Part shown: positions 32,847 to 42,476 of the stretch, one piece after another
How positions within the stretch are numbered: the first letter of the stretch is position 1
How the letters are laid out: each line of letters opens with the position of its first letter
Assembly (NCBI GenBank): GCA_003244185.1
Contig: QHBT01000035.1
Location: 62,001 to 126,000 of the forward strand
Origin: Candidatus Dormiibacter spiritus
Lineage (GTDB): Bacteria > Chloroflexota > Dormibacteria > Dormibacterales > Dormibacteraceae
DNA length: 64,000 nucleotides
Reading direction: 5' to 3'
Translations under genes and position numbers: made by a program
The notes under the pieces: generated by a model
What the model was told of the DNA's origin: nothing
What the model saw: only the letters and a program-made list of their open reading frames with translations
Database searches by the model: none

Positions 32847-34601
32847 GTGCCCGACCACATTCTGGTAGCCGTCGCCTGGCCCTACGCGAACGGGCCGCGC
32901 CATCTGGGGCACGTCGCCGGATTCGGAGTCCCCTCGGACGTGTTTGCCCGCTATCACCGGCTCCGCGGCAACCGAGTGCTCATGGTCAGCGGCACCGACG
33001 AGCATGGCGCTCCCATCACCTACGGCGCCGACAGCGAGGGTGTCTCGGCCCAGGAGTTCGCCGATCGCAACAACGAGATCATCGTCAAGGAGCTGCAGGC
33101 GCTCGGACTCGCGTACGACATCTTCACCCGGACCACCACCTGCAACCACGAGCGTGTGGTGCAGGACCTATTCCGCCGGCTCTACGAAGCCGGCTTCATC
33201 GAGCCGCAAACCGTGCTCGGCGCGTTCTCGCCCAGTACCGGGCGCACGCTGCCCGACCGCTACGTCGAAGGCACCTGTCCGATCTGCGGCTTCCCCGAAG
33301 CACGCGGCGATCAGTGCGACAACTGCGGCAACCAGCTCGATGCCACCGACCTGATCAACCCCCGCAGCCGGCTGAATGGCGAGGTGCCGGAGTTCAAGCA
33401 GGCCGAACACTTTTACTTTGAGCTGCCCGCCTTCGCGGCGGAACTGGAGCGCTGGGTCCGACGCCAGAAGCACTGGCGGCCGAACGTTCGCAACTTCACT
33501 CTGCGGCTGTTGGAGGATCTGAAGCCAAGACCGATCACCCGGGATCTCGACTGGGGGGTACCCATCCCGCTGCCGGGCTGGCAGGAACGCCCTGACAAGC
33601 GCATCTATGTCTGGTTCGACGCGGTGATGGGCTATCTCTCGGCCTCCATCGAGTGGGCCCACAACCGCGGCACGCCCGAGGCTTGGCAGGAGTGGTGGCG
33701 CAACCCCAACTCGCGCGGCTACTACTTCATGGGCAAGGACAACATCACCTTTCACACCGTCATGTGGCCGGCCATCCTCCTGGGCGTCGGCGAGCTGAAC
33801 CTGCCCTACGACGTCGTCGCGACCGAGTTCCTGACACTCGAGGGCAAGCAGTTCTCCACCTCTCGCGGCCACGTCATAGAGGTGAGCGACTTCCTCTCCC
33901 GCTACGATCCCGACCCGCTTCGCTACTACCTGATCAGCGCCGGTCCGGAGACCTCGGACAGCGATTTCACGTGGGCGGAGTTCCTGCGTCGCAACAACGA
34001 CGAGCTGGTGGGCACCTGGGGCAATCTGGTGCACAGGACGCTTGTCAACGCGCAGCGGAACTTTGGCGGCGTACCTGAACCCGGTGAACTGAGCGAGCGC
34101 GATCAGAGGGTGCTGGACCAGGTTGAGGCAGGCTTTGATTCGGTGGCTGAGCTCCTGGAGGCCGCCCACTTCAAGGCGGCCTTGGCTGAGGCACTGCGGC
34201 TGGCTGCCCTGGTCAACCAATATCTGGGTGAGGAACAGCCCTGGCATGCGATCAAAACGGATCGGCGCCGAGCAGCGACCACTCTCTTTGTGGCGGTCCA
34301 CTGCGTCGACAGCCTGAAGACGCTCCTCACCCCCTTCCTGCCCTTCACCTGCCAGCACCTCCACGAACTGCTCGGGTACGGAGACGTGCTGGCGCCTCAG
34401 CCCCAGCTCTCAGAGCAGCTGGAGCAGTGCGGCCGGAGCCACCTGGTGCTGGGCGGCGGGGCCGGATATGAGGAACAGGATCGCTGGCAGCCCAGCCGGA
34501 TTGAGTCAGGCCGGCGCCTGCCTGTGCCCGAGCCGCTGTTCAAGAAACTCGAACCCACCATCGTGGCGGCTGAGCTGGCCAGGCTGGCCGGCGGTGATTG
34601 A
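32847..34601 (+). CDS. metG: Methionyl-tRNA synthetase
   Basis: 584 residues, class I. HIGH motif as RHLGH in [13 protein letters not shown], zinc knuckle [18 protein letters not shown] (four Cys), and a KMSKS-equivalent FSTSRG. It ends after the helical anticodon-binding domain without the C-terminal tRNA-binding (OB) extension. The frame is open from 32760, but the N-terminus ([15 protein letters not shown]) fits GTG 32847. It overlaps tatD by 8 bp, the usual metG-tatD-rsmA order. Confidence 0.95.
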   Translation: MPDHILVAVAWPYANGPRHLGHVAGFGVPSDVFARYHRLRGNRVLMVSGTDEHGAPITYGADSEGVSAQEFADRNNEIIVKELQALGLAYDIFTRTTTCNHERVVQDLFRRLYEAGFIEPQTVLGAFSPSTGRTLPDRYVEGTCPICGFPEARGDQCDNCGNQLDATDLINPRSRLNGEVPEFKQAEHFYFELPAFAAELERWVRRQKHWRPNVRNFTLRLLEDLKPRPITRDLDWGVPIPLPGWQERPDKRIYVWFDAVMGYLSASIEWAHNRGTPEAWQEWWRNPNSRGYYFMGKDNITFHTVMWPAILLGVGELNLPYDVVATEFLTLEGKQFSTSRGHVIEVSDFLSRYDPDPLRYYLISAGPETSDSDFTWAEFLRRNNDELVGTWGNLVHRTLVNAQRNFGGVPEPGELSERDQRVLDQVEAGFDSVAELLEAAHFKAALAEALRLAALVNQYLGEEQPWHAIKTDRRRAATTLFVAVHCVDSLKTLLTPFLPFTCQHLHELLGYGDVLAPQPQLSEQLEQCGRSHLVLGGGAGYEEQDRWQPSRIESGRRLPVPEPLFKKLEPTIVAAELARLAGGD

Positions 34602-35376
34602 ACCGGGCTTGGTCGATACCCACCTCCACCTCGAGAGCCTGAACGAGCCTGGTCAGGCGCTGCGCGAAGCCCGCCTGGCGGGTGTCAGCGACTTCATAGC
34701 CATGGGGGTCGACGGCGAGACCAGCCGCCAGGCGCTGGCCATGGCCTCCGCGGGCGAGGGCGTTTGGGCCGCTGTCGGGCATCATCCGTTGAACCAGCAG
34801 GGGCCGGACCTGGGCCTTCTGCGCGAGCTGGCCGTCCACCCGCGCACTGTCGCGATCGGCGAAGTGGGCCTGGACCACGTGGATGAGCACCGGGGGCCTC
34901 ACGGTGAGCAGGTCAAGTGGTTTCGCGCCGCGTGCCGGCTGGCGCTGGAGCTGGGTCTGCCCGTCTCGGTTCACACCCGTGGCTGCGAGCAGGCGGTTTA
35001 TGAAGTGCTGCGGGAGCATGCCGGCATCACCGGCGTCATGCACTACTGGACGCTCGATCGAGGCTGGGCCGAGCTCTTCCTGGAGCTGGGTCTCTACATC
35101 TCTTTCGCGGGGGTCCTGACCCGCGCCAGCCAGGCGGATCTTCGTCAGGTGGCGGCGAGCGTCCCCGGCGATCGCATCCTGCTAGAGACTGACGCGCCCT
35201 GGGGAACGCCCCGCGGCCGCAGCGGCTCCATGCAGCCCGCCTGGCTGCTGGACACCGCACTGGTGTTGGCAGGGCTGCGCGGTCTGGAGCTGGCCGAGCT
35301 CGCCCGGCTGGAACGGGCCAACGCGCAGGCGCTCTTTCCCAAGCTGAAGGCGGCAAGACCGGCGGTCGCCCGCTGA
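34594..35376 (+). CDS. tatD: TatD-family metal-dependent deoxyribonuclease
   Basis: 260 residues, amidohydrolase fold. Metal ligands: HLH in VDTHLHLE, Glu in AIGEVGLD, His in VHTRG, and Asp in [12 protein letters not shown] 34594 overlaps metG. Known members are 3'-5' exonucleases acting in DNA repair and degradation. Stop overlaps the apparent CTG start of rsmA. Confidence 0.9.
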   Translation: MIEPGLVDTHLHLESLNEPGQALREARLAGVSDFIAMGVDGETSRQALAMASAGEGVWAAVGHHPLNQQGPDLGLLRELAVHPRTVAIGEVGLDHVDEHRGPHGEQVKWFRAACRLALELGLPVSVHTRGCEQAVYEVLREHAGITGVMHYWTLDRGWAELFLELGLYISFAGVLTRASQADLRQVAASVPGDRILLETDAPWGTPRGRSGSMQPAWLLDTALVLAGLRGLELAELARLERANAQALFPKLKAARPAVAR

Positions 35377-36185
35377 GCAACACGTTCGAGCCGCGGGCAA
35401 GGAAGAGCCTGGGCCAGAACTGGCTGGTCGATCCCGACCTGCTGCGGAGGGTGATCGAAGCGGCTGGCATTCAGCACGAGGATGAGGTCCTGGAGATCGG
35501 AGCCGGCCCTGGCACGCTGACCGCCTATCTGGTGCGGCTCGCGCGCCGGGTGGTGGCCGTGGAGGTCGATCAACGCCTTATATTCCGCCTCAGGGCGGCC
35601 GCCCCGGGGGCCGAGGTCCTCGCCGCTGACATCCTCGAGCTTGATCTTGGCAGGCTCTTTCCTTTGGGAGGGGAAGTGGTGGTGGGCAACATCCCCTACT
35701 ACCTGAGCGGTGCGCTCCTCCGCCGCCTGCTGGAGCCTGAGCCGCGGCCGAAGCGCCTGAGCCTCGTGGTGCAGCGCGAGGTGGCTCAGCGCTGGTGCGG
35801 TGAGGACGGCTGGAGTCTCGCCACAGTGGTGGTGCATGCCTTCAGCCAGCCCCGGCTCGCCTTCACGCTGCCGCCGGCGGCCTTTCGGCCGGCGCCCAAG
35901 GTTCACTCAGCCTTGGTGGTGTTGGAGGTGCTGCCTCGGCCGGCCCTCCGGGTGCCGGATCCGGCGCAGTTCTTCAAATTCTCCGCTTCGCTGTTTCAGT
36001 TTCGCCGAAAGCAGCTGCAGGGCAGCCTGGCCAGGCTGAGTGGACTGCCCGCGGCGGCTGTGGCCGAGCGGCTGCGATCTCTGCAAATCGATCCCGCCCG
36101 GCGGCCCGAAACGCTCCGGCTGGCAGAGTGGGAGGCTCTGCACACAGCCTTCGGGGCACCCAAGTGCTCCAGCCCGGAGCACTAA
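35373..36185 (+). CDS. rsmA: 16S rRNA dimethyladenosine transferase (KsgA), apparent CTG start
   Basis: 270 residues from CTG 35373. The conserved N-terminus RARKSLGQNWLVDPDLL lies upstream of the first GTG (35451), and no ATG, GTG or TTG is in frame before it. CTG 35373 overlaps the tatD stop as CTGA and gives a normal-length N-terminus. SAM loop EIGAGPGTLTAYL, catalytic NIPYYLSG and a C-terminal helical domain are present. It dimethylates the two adjacent adenines of the 16S 3' helix. Confidence 0.93.
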   Translation: MSNTFEPRARKSLGQNWLVDPDLLRRVIEAAGIQHEDEVLEIGAGPGTLTAYLVRLARRVVAVEVDQRLIFRLRAAAPGAEVLAADILELDLGRLFPLGGEVVVGNIPYYLSGALLRRLLEPEPRPKRLSLVVQREVAQRWCGEDGWSLATVVVHAFSQPRLAFTLPPAAFRPAPKVHSALVVLEVLPRPALRVPDPAQFFKFSASLFQFRRKQLQGSLARLSGLPAAAVAERLRSLQIDPARRPETLRLAEWEALHTAFGAPKCSSPEH

Positions 36186-36188
36186 GCT
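36183..36188 (+). promoter_or_regulatory. Putative -10 box (TAAGCT), leaderless MFS gene
   Basis: TAAGCT includes the rsmA stop codon and lies 9 nt before TTG 36198. Confidence 0.45.
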
Positions 36189-36197
36189 TCAGCCAAG

Positions 36198-37538
36198 TTG
36201 ACGGATTCCCCGCTGCCGCCGAGCGCTCGCACTGGCTTTCGCTACGTACTCGGCCAGCGCAACTTTCGCCTGATCTGGTTCGCCCAGATAGCCGCCCAGC
36301 TGGCCGACAAGTTCCTGATGTTCTCGCTCATCATCCTTGCTTACAGGGTGTCCGGTGCCAACACAGGGGTGGCCATCACGCTTCTCGCCTACACGCTGCC
36401 GGCGGTGGCGATCGCGCCGCTGGCCGGGGTCTTCGCCGACCGCCACAACCGCAAGGGCTTGATGGTCTGGACCAATCTGGTCAGGGCAGTTCTGATTGCG
36501 CTCATCCCGGCGGCCAGCCTCGTTCCGGCTCTCCGCGGCGAGTACGTGCATCTGCTGGTGCTGACGTTTGCCTTTTCCGCCGTCGGCCAGCTCTTCAGCC
36601 CCGCCGAGGCCGCTGCGATCCCCACAGTCATCTCCAAGGAGGCGCTCATCACCGCCAACTCCATGGTCCTGGGAACCATGGTCATCACCCTGGTGCTGGG
36701 CGCGCCGCTGGCTCCGATCGTCTCCCGGGTTGAGATCTATGCCCCCTACTGGATAGCGACCGGGCTCTTCCTGGCGGCGGCTGGCCTGATCGCATTGGCG
36801 CGCATCCCCAATCCCGAACGGACCCAGCACACAGGCGAGCGCCACCCCTTCAAGCAGCTGGCCCTGGAGCTGCGTGAGGGGATGGGGGTGCTGACCAGCT
36901 CGCCTGTGCTGCTGCTCGCCTTCGCCGAGCTGGCTCTGGCGGTCCTCGTGATGTTCATGATGTTCACGCTGGCGCCGGGCTACGTGACCCGCGTGCTGGG
37001 AGTGGCCGAGCAGGACACCTACCTGATAGTGGTGCCGGCCACCATCGGGACTTTGCTTAGCGCGGCCACCCTGGGCCAGCTCGGCCGCCGCTGGAACCGA
37101 GCTCGGCTCCTGATGGCGGCGCTGATCGCCACCGGGGTCACCCTGCTGGCCCTGGCGGTCTTGCCGGCCGTCCTGCGCAACTTCGTCGAGCTGCAGCCGC
37201 TCACCCGCGCCTTTGGCGCCGCTGCCAGCCTCCTGCTCGGATTGGAGTTCGGAGCGCTCATGATCCCTGCGCTCAGCGCACTCATGGAGGGGACCGCCGA
37301 GAGTGTCCGGGGCCGGGTCTTCGCACTTCTCTTCATGGTCGTGAACGGCGTCAGCGCCATCCCTGTGCTGCTGGGCGCAGTGCTCTCGGACGTGTTGGGC
37401 CCGGATCGGGTGATCGGCTCACTCGGCGTGCTGCTGGCGGCGGCCGGAGTGCTCAGCGCCGGCTACGCGCGGCGCGTCTTCGCCGCGCCGCGACCGCCTG
37501 CACCAGGGCAACAACACCGCCAGATCCCCCCGGCCTGA
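36198..37538 (+). CDS. MFS transporter (MFS_3/EntS-like exporter)
   Basis: 446 residues with 11-12 membrane segments. Motif A is GVFADRHNRKGLMV between segments 2 and 3. The layout resembles the MFS_3 group of drug or siderophore exporters. TTG 36198 start. It separates rsmA from thrS and is an accessory-type gene within a core run. Substrate unknown. Confidence 0.85.
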   Translation: MTDSPLPPSARTGFRYVLGQRNFRLIWFAQIAAQLADKFLMFSLIILAYRVSGANTGVAITLLAYTLPAVAIAPLAGVFADRHNRKGLMVWTNLVRAVLIALIPAASLVPALRGEYVHLLVLTFAFSAVGQLFSPAEAAAIPTVISKEALITANSMVLGTMVITLVLGAPLAPIVSRVEIYAPYWIATGLFLAAAGLIALARIPNPERTQHTGERHPFKQLALELREGMGVLTSSPVLLLAFAELALAVLVMFMMFTLAPGYVTRVLGVAEQDTYLIVVPATIGTLLSAATLGQLGRRWNRARLLMAALIATGVTLLALAVLPAVLRNFVELQPLTRAFGAAASLLLGLEFGALMIPALSALMEGTAESVRGRVFALLFMVVNGVSAIPVLLGAVLSDVLGPDRVIGSLGVLLAAAGVLSAGYARRVFAAPRPPAPGQQHRQIPPA

Positions 37539-37591
37539 AAACCCGGGAGCCGTTTGAAGGGTCCCATAACTATCGCGGGGGCCACGTTCCT

Positions 37592-37597
37592 TATCCT
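37592..37597 (+). promoter_or_regulatory. Putative -10 box (TATCCT) for thrS
   Basis: TATCCT lies 10 nt before TTG 37608. The frame is open further upstream to TTG 37554, but that would place the promoter inside the gene. Confidence 0.4.
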
Positions 37598-37607
37598 CGG
37601 AGACCAA

Positions 37608-39371
37608 TTGGCCAGTGCCGCCGACGAACTCCGCTCGGAGCCGCTCTACGTGCTGCGGCACTCGACAGCGCATCTGCTCGCGGCTGCAGTCACCCAGCTC
37701 TGGCCGGGCACCAAGTACGCAATAGGTCCTCCGGTCGAGAACGGCTTCTACTACGACTTCCTGCTTCCGGAGCCGGTCGGCGAGGCGGACCTCCGCCGGA
37801 TCGAGAAGAAGATGGAGGAGCTGGTCCGGCGCAACCTGCCCTATGAGCAGGTGGTGCTCAGCCGCAAGCAGGCGATCGAGCGATTCCGGGCGCTCGGCCA
37901 GGATTTCAAGCTCGAGATCCTGGCGGGGGAGGCGGCGGCCGAGCAGGAGATCAGCTGCTATGCGACGGGAGAGTTCTTCGACCTCTGCCGGGGACCCCAC
38001 GTCGATTCGACGCGACGCCTGGCCAATTTCAAGCTGACCAAGGTCTCGGGAGCTTATTGGCGAGGTGAGGAGAAGAACGCCCAGCTGACTCGCATCTACG
38101 GCACCGCCTGGCCCGACCGGGAGTCGCTTGACGACTACCTAAGGGCGCTGGCCGAGGCCGAGAAACGGGATCACAAACGGCTCGGCCCCCAGCTGAAGCT
38201 GTTCCGGCTCGACGAACGGACCGGTCAGGGCATGGTTATCTGGCTGCCTCACGGCGCGACAGTTCGGCGGGAACTGGAACGCTGGATAGTGGACGAGGAG
38301 CTGGCCCGTAGCTACCAGCACGTCGTCACTCCTGTCGTCGCGAAGCTCGACCTCTTCCGCCAGAGTGGCCACTATCAGAAGTTCCAGGAAACCATGTTTC
38401 CGCCCATGCGGACCCCCGAGGGCGAGGAGCTGGAGCTGCGGCCGATGAACTGTCCTCATCACATTCTCGTCTATGAGGCTGAGCCCCGCAGCTACCGCGA
38501 CCTGCCGCTGCGGATCGCCGAGATCGGCAACATGTACCGCTGGGAGAAGTCGGGCGAACTGATGGGCATGATCCGGGTCCGCTCGATCGCCCTGAACGAC
38601 GCTCACATCTTCTGCACCCCCGACCAGCTGCAGGAGGAGCTCCGTGGCGCCATCGAGCTCGCCCAGTACTTCATGCGAACGCTGGGCGTCCAGATCCATC
38701 GCTACAGGCTTTCAATCCGCGACGACCAGGCGGCGAAGTGGGTGGGCGCTGACGAACAGTGGCGCCACGCCGAGTCGGCGCTGGCGGAAGCCTTGGACGC
38801 CAGCGGCGAGCGCTACGAGGTGGGCCGCGGCGAGGCCGCGTTCTACGGGCCGAAGCTCGACTTCCAGATCCTCGATGCGCAGCGGCGGGAGTTCACCAAC
38901 AACACGGTCCAGGTGGATTTCCAGCTGCCGCTTCGATTCGGCCTGGAGTACATCGCCCCTGATGGCTCGCGGCAGACTCCCATCATGGTCCATCGGGGGG
39001 CCCTGGGCGCTCTCGAGCGCTTCACCGCCTATCTGATCGAGCACTACGCGGGCGCTTTCCCAACCTGGTTGGCGCCGGTCCAGGTAGGGGTCCTGCCCAT
39101 AACCGACGCCCACGTTCCGTACGCGCAGCAGGTGGCTGAGCGGCTGCGAAGGGAGCGCCTGCGGGTGGAGGTCGACGCCCGGCCGGAGAGGGTGGGCAAG
39201 AAGATTGCCGAGGGCCGGAACCGGCGCCTGCCCTACCTGGCGGTGGTCGGTGAACGAGAGGCTGAATCGGGCAGCGTCCAGATCCGCGATCGGGCCGGAG
39301 AGCAGAGCAGCGAGGAGCTGGAGGCTTTTGTCGAGCGAGTCGCGAGCGAAGTCCGCCAGAAACGGCTCTGA
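37608..39371 (+). CDS. thrS: Threonyl-tRNA synthetase lacking the TGS domain
   Basis: 587 residues (605 if TTG 37554 is used). The protein starts almost directly with the editing domain: RHSTAHLLAAAV (HxxxH) and the CRGPHVDST motif. The N-terminal TGS domain of about 60 residues is missing. Catalytic core: RPMNCPHHILVY, EIGNMYRWEKSG, and VHRGALGALERF with a C-terminal anticodon-binding domain. Charges tRNA-Thr and clears Ser-tRNA-Thr. infC follows after a leader, the usual thrS-infC order. Confidence 0.94.
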   Translation: MASAADELRSEPLYVLRHSTAHLLAAAVTQLWPGTKYAIGPPVENGFYYDFLLPEPVGEADLRRIEKKMEELVRRNLPYEQVVLSRKQAIERFRALGQDFKLEILAGEAAAEQEISCYATGEFFDLCRGPHVDSTRRLANFKLTKVSGAYWRGEEKNAQLTRIYGTAWPDRESLDDYLRALAEAEKRDHKRLGPQLKLFRLDERTGQGMVIWLPHGATVRRELERWIVDEELARSYQHVVTPVVAKLDLFRQSGHYQKFQETMFPPMRTPEGEELELRPMNCPHHILVYEAEPRSYRDLPLRIAEIGNMYRWEKSGELMGMIRVRSIALNDAHIFCTPDQLQEELRGAIELAQYFMRTLGVQIHRYRLSIRDDQAAKWVGADEQWRHAESALAEALDASGERYEVGRGEAAFYGPKLDFQILDAQRREFTNNTVQVDFQLPLRFGLEYIAPDGSRQTPIMVHRGALGALERFTAYLIEHYAGAFPTWLAPVQVGVLPITDAHVPYAQQVAERLRRERLRVEVDARPERVGKKIAEGRNRRLPYLAVVGEREAESGSVQIRDRAGEQSSEELEAFVERVASEVRQKRL

Positions 39372-39393
39372 AGCGTTCGGAGGACCGACCTGG

Positions 39394-39399
39394 TAACAT
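39394..39399 (+). promoter_or_regulatory. Putative -10 box (TAACAT) for the infC leader
   Basis: TAACAT starts a leader of about 145 nt before infC. Its downstream part holds an intrinsic terminator, so this promoter would feed a regulated transcript. Confidence 0.45.
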
Positions 39400-39474
39400 G
39401 CAGGACGTCTTTGAAGCAGGGGTATCCGCCCCTCACCTCGCGGGCCGCATGGCTCTTAAGAGGTTCGGCGCTGG

Positions 39475-39503
39475 CGGATGGCACCTGTGCCGTCCGTTTT
39501 TTT
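39475..39503 (+). terminator. Intrinsic terminator/attenuator in the infC leader
   Basis: CGGATGGCA pairs with TGCCGTCCG (9 bp with one G-U) around the loop CCTG and is followed by seven T (39497-39503). It lies about 75 nt after the putative transcription start and 46 nt before the proposed infC start. Placed between promoter and gene, it is either an attenuator for infC-rpmI-rplT or the end of thrS transcripts. An upstream GGGG/CCCC hairpin (about 39418-39434) is part of the same leader. Confidence 0.8.
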
Positions 39504-39548
39504 GTTAGGAGAATAAAGCGACACTGAATTTGACCAAGGGATCGTCTC

Positions 39549-40109
39549 ATCCCGTTTAGAGAGCTTCGTATCAACGATCAGATCCGCTCCCAGGAAGTGC
39601 GCCTGATCGACGACCAGAACAACCAGCTCGGCGTCCTCAGCACTGCGGCGGCGCTCCGCATAGCGGGGGAGAAGGGCCTCGACTTGGTCGAGGTGGCTCC
39701 TCAGGCAAGTCCGCCAGTCTGCAAGCTGCTTGATTACGGGCGCTACAAGTTCGAGACCATCAAGCGGGAGAAGGACCAGCGGCGGAAGCAGAACACCACC
39801 AAGCTGAAGGAGATGAAGCTCCGACCGAAGGTGGCCGACCACGATTTCCAGACCAAATTCAAGGGTGTTCGCCAGTTCATCGAGCAAGGTGAGAAAGTCA
39901 AGGTGACGATTATGTTCAGGGGTCGGGAGATGGTCCATCAGGACATCGGCCGGCGCCTGCTGGACCGAGTGGCCGACGCGGCGAAGGAGATCGCCACTGT
40001 CGAGCGCGCGCCCATCATGGAGGGGCGGAACCTCTTCATGATCCTGGCGCCCAATCACCGTCCGCACCCTCAGCCGTCCGCGCCAGTACAGGTCAAGGAA
40101 GGAGTTTGA
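39549..40109 (+). CDS. infC: Translation initiation factor IF-3, apparent ATC start
   Basis: 186 residues from ATC 39549. The conserved N-terminus RELRINDQIRSQEVRLID lies upstream of the first GTG (39597), and between the in-frame TGA at 39531 and that GTG there is no ATG, GTG or TTG. ATC 39549 with AAGGGA upstream (39536-39541) is the best start; ATC 39570 is possible but would cut the motif. IF3 genes are known for AUU/AUC-type starts used in autoregulation. LDLVEVAPQASPPVCKLLDYG and FRGREMVH mark the N and C domains. Followed by rpmI and rplT. Confidence 0.93.
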   Translation: MPFRELRINDQIRSQEVRLIDDQNNQLGVLSTAAALRIAGEKGLDLVEVAPQASPPVCKLLDYGRYKFETIKREKDQRRKQNTTKLKEMKLRPKVADHDFQTKFKGVRQFIEQGEKVKVTIMFRGREMVHQDIGRRLLDRVADAAKEIATVERAPIMEGRNLFMILAPNHRPHPQPSAPVQVKEGV

Positions 40110-40303
40110 TGCCCAAGCTGAAGACCCGTAAAGACGTGGCCAAGCGCGTGCGGGTGACCAGAAACGGCAAGTTGGTCCGCCGGCACGCCTGGAAGAGCCA
40201 TCTGCTGGAGCACAAGTCGGCCAAGCGCAAGCGCGGGTACCGAAGCTCGCCGTTGATTCATCCCTCGGACGTGCGCCAGGTTCGTCAGGCGCTGGGGATT
40301 TAG
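40109..40303 (+). CDS. rpmI: 50S ribosomal protein L35
   Basis: 64 residues, very basic. [20 protein letters not shown] and [19 protein letters not shown] are diagnostic of bL35. ATG 40109 touches the infC stop (TGATG) with AAGGAAGGAG upstream. Part of infC-rpmI-rplT. Confidence 0.97.
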   Translation: MPKLKTRKDVAKRVRVTRNGKLVRRHAWKSHLLEHKSAKRKRGYRSSPLIHPSDVRQVRQALGI

Positions 40304-40311
40304 GAAGTTAC

Positions 40312-40665
40312 ATGGCCAGAGTCAAGCGAGGCGTCAGCGCCCATCGACGGCACAAGGCAATCCTGGAGCGGGCCAAGGGTTTCCGCTACTCCAAGAAGCT
40401 GCTCTTCCGGTCCGCTAACGAGGCGGTCCTGCATTCGCTCGCCTATGCCTTCCGGGACCGGCGTCAGCGCAAGCGCGACTTCCGCCGGCTCTGGATCGCC
40501 CGCATCAACGCTGCCGCCCGCCAGAGCGGCATGCCCTACAACCGCTTCATGCACGGACTCCGCCAGGCCGGAGTGGAGATCGACCGCAAGGTGCTGGCCG
40601 ACCTGGCTGTCGCCGACAGCGGCTCCTTCGCTCGGCTGGTCGAGGTTGCCAAGCAGAGCCAGTAG
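40312..40665 (+). CDS. rplT: 50S ribosomal protein L20
   Basis: 117 residues. [20 protein letters not shown] and [21 protein letters not shown] are diagnostic of bL20. Start has a TAGGAAG site 8 nt upstream. L20 represses its own operon through the leader in several bacteria, which would fit the attenuator-like leader before infC. Confidence 0.97.
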   Translation: MARVKRGVSAHRRHKAILERAKGFRYSKKLLFRSANEAVLHSLAYAFRDRRQRKRDFRRLWIARINAAARQSGMPYNRFMHGLRQAGVEIDRKVLADLAVADSGSFARLVEVAKQSQ

Positions 40666-41410
40666 GGCCGCTCCGGCCGCGCCGGAAGCTGTTCTCTCGC
40701 CCGAGAACCGGGCTGTCAAGCGGCTGCGCCAGCTGGCCAAGAGGCGGGAACCTGGCCTGGCTTTGATCGAGGGTCCACGCGTGGTCGCGGAGGCCGCGGC
40801 GCGGGGCGTGCGCTTGGAACTGCTCGCGCTGCGGAAGGGCAGCGAGTCAAGCATCCCCGCCGAGCGTGTGATCGAGCTCGCTCCCCAGGTGTTCAGCGCG
40901 GTGAGTCAGACGGTCAGCCCACAGGGCGTCCTGGCAATAGGGGCCGTCAGGGAGTTGAGCGTCCCCGAAGCCCTGGCGGCGGCGCGGACAGCCGGCTGGC
41001 CGCTGGTGGTCCTGGACGGCGTGCAGGACCCCGGCAACGTGGGGACCATCTGCCGCAGCGCGGTGGCGGCGGGCGCCCCGGCGATCGCGGTGCTCGGCGG
41101 CGCCGACCCCTTCTCCGCGAAGGCGGTGAGGGCTTCGGCGGGGGCCGTGTTCGGTCTGGGCGTAGCTCGGGGTACCTGGGCTGAGCTCGCCGGTGCGAGG
41201 GGATTGGGCGCCACTCCCCGCGGTGGCGGTGACATCCGCCGCCTGGACCTTCGCGGAGTGGAGGTTCTCGCGCTGGGCAGCGAGGCGCACGGGCTCAGCA
41301 ACCCGCGACTTGAACCGGTGACCATCCCCATGCAGCCGGGGGCAGAATCGCTCAACGTGGCGGCGGCGGCCGCTGTGCTGCTGTTCGAGCTGCGAAGGCG
41401 GCTCGCATGA
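40646..41410 (+). CDS. TrmH-family (SpoU) RNA 2'-O-methyltransferase
   Basis: 254 residues from TTG 40646, which lies inside rplT. N-terminal RNA-binding part ([18 protein letters not shown]) and SPOUT catalytic domain with [27 protein letters not shown] and [14 protein letters not shown]. It probably methylates a 23S rRNA or tRNA ribose, as TsnR/RlmB-like proteins do; the target is not determinable. It lies between rplT and pheS as in many Gram-positive genomes. Confidence 0.9.
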   Translation: MPSRASRAAPAAPEAVLSPENRAVKRLRQLAKRREPGLALIEGPRVVAEAAARGVRLELLALRKGSESSIPAERVIELAPQVFSAVSQTVSPQGVLAIGAVRELSVPEALAAARTAGWPLVVLDGVQDPGNVGTICRSAVAAGAPAIAVLGGADPFSAKAVRASAGAVFGLGVARGTWAELAGARGLGATPRGGGDIRRLDLRGVEVLALGSEAHGLSNPRLEPVTIPMQPGAESLNVAAAAAVLLFELRRRLA

Positions 41411-42426
41411 GCGATTTCGAGCAGACGGCGGCGGAAGCGCGCAGCCTGATCGCCCAGGCTCCTCATGCCGCTGAGCTGGAGCGCCTGCGCATCCATTACC
41501 TCGGCGCACGCGGAGTGCTGGTGCCACCGGACTTCTCGCAGCTGGCGCCGGACGAGAGGCAGGCGGCCGGCAGAGCCTACAACCTGGCCAAGCGTTCGCT
41601 CCAGGAGTCCCTGGCGGGGCGCCTGGATGAGCTGCGGCGTCGGCGGCTGGCCGACTTGGCCGACAGCGAGAGGATCGACGTCACACTGCCCGGCCAACCG
41701 CCTCGGCTGGGCCGGCTGCATGTGCTGACAGTTGTCCAGCGAGAGATCGAGACGATCATGGAAAGGATGGGGTACCAGGTGGAGATCGGCCCCGAGGTCG
41801 AGACTGACTGGTACAACTTCGAGGCGCTGAACCTGCCCCGCGGTCATGCCTCCCGCGACATGCAGGAGACCTTCTTCCTCAACCGCTCGGAGACGCTGGT
41901 GCTGCGCACGCACACCTCGCCCATGCAGATCCGGACCATGCTGAAGCATGGCGAGCCGCCAATCTATGCGGCGATGCCCGGCCGGGTCTACAGGCAGGAG
42001 GCGACCGATGCCAGCCACCTGGCTCAGTTCATGCAGGTGGAGGCGCTGGCAGTGGATGTCGGCATCACTGTGGGTGATTTGAAGGGAACTGTGCAGTACT
42101 TCTCACAGTCGCTCTGGGACGAGGAGCGGAGGGTGCGTTTCAGGCCCAGCTACTTTCCCTACACGGAGCCCAGCTTTGAGTTCGACGTCTCCTGCTTGGT
42201 CTGCGGCGGCCGGGGCTGCCGCAGCTGCGGCGGCGACGGCTGGCTGGAGGCCGGCGGCTGCGGCATGGTCCATCCGGCAGTCCTCCGGAACGGGAACATC
42301 GATCCCGAGCGTTACAGCGGCTTCGCCTGGGGTTTCGGCATCGAGCGGATCGCGATGCTGAAATACGGGGTGGAGGACCTGCGCCTGTTCTACGAGAACG
42401 ACCACCGCTTCTTGGAGCAGTTCTAG
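41407..42426 (+). CDS. pheS: Phenylalanyl-tRNA synthetase alpha subunit
   Basis: 339 residues: N-terminal coiled coil, then class II catalytic domain with RTHTSPMQIRTM, FRPSYFPYTEPSFE and a C-terminal GFAWGFGIERIAML. A Cys-rich loop CLVCGGRGCRSCGG is present, as often seen in this family. ATG overlaps the methyltransferase gene. Works with PheT as an alpha2-beta2 enzyme. Confidence 0.96.
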   Translation: MSDFEQTAAEARSLIAQAPHAAELERLRIHYLGARGVLVPPDFSQLAPDERQAAGRAYNLAKRSLQESLAGRLDELRRRRLADLADSERIDVTLPGQPPRLGRLHVLTVVQREIETIMERMGYQVEIGPEVETDWYNFEALNLPRGHASRDMQETFFLNRSETLVLRTHTSPMQIRTMLKHGEPPIYAAMPGRVYRQEATDASHLAQFMQVEALAVDVGITVGDLKGTVQYFSQSLWDEERRVRFRPSYFPYTEPSFEFDVSCLVCGGRGCRSCGGDGWLEAGGCGMVHPAVLRNGNIDPERYSGFAWGFGIERIAMLKYGVEDLRLFYENDHRFLEQF

Positions 42427-42476
42427 GTGCCTGTACCGGTCGAAAGGGCGCAGCATCTGAGGGCTCGGGGGGCTGA

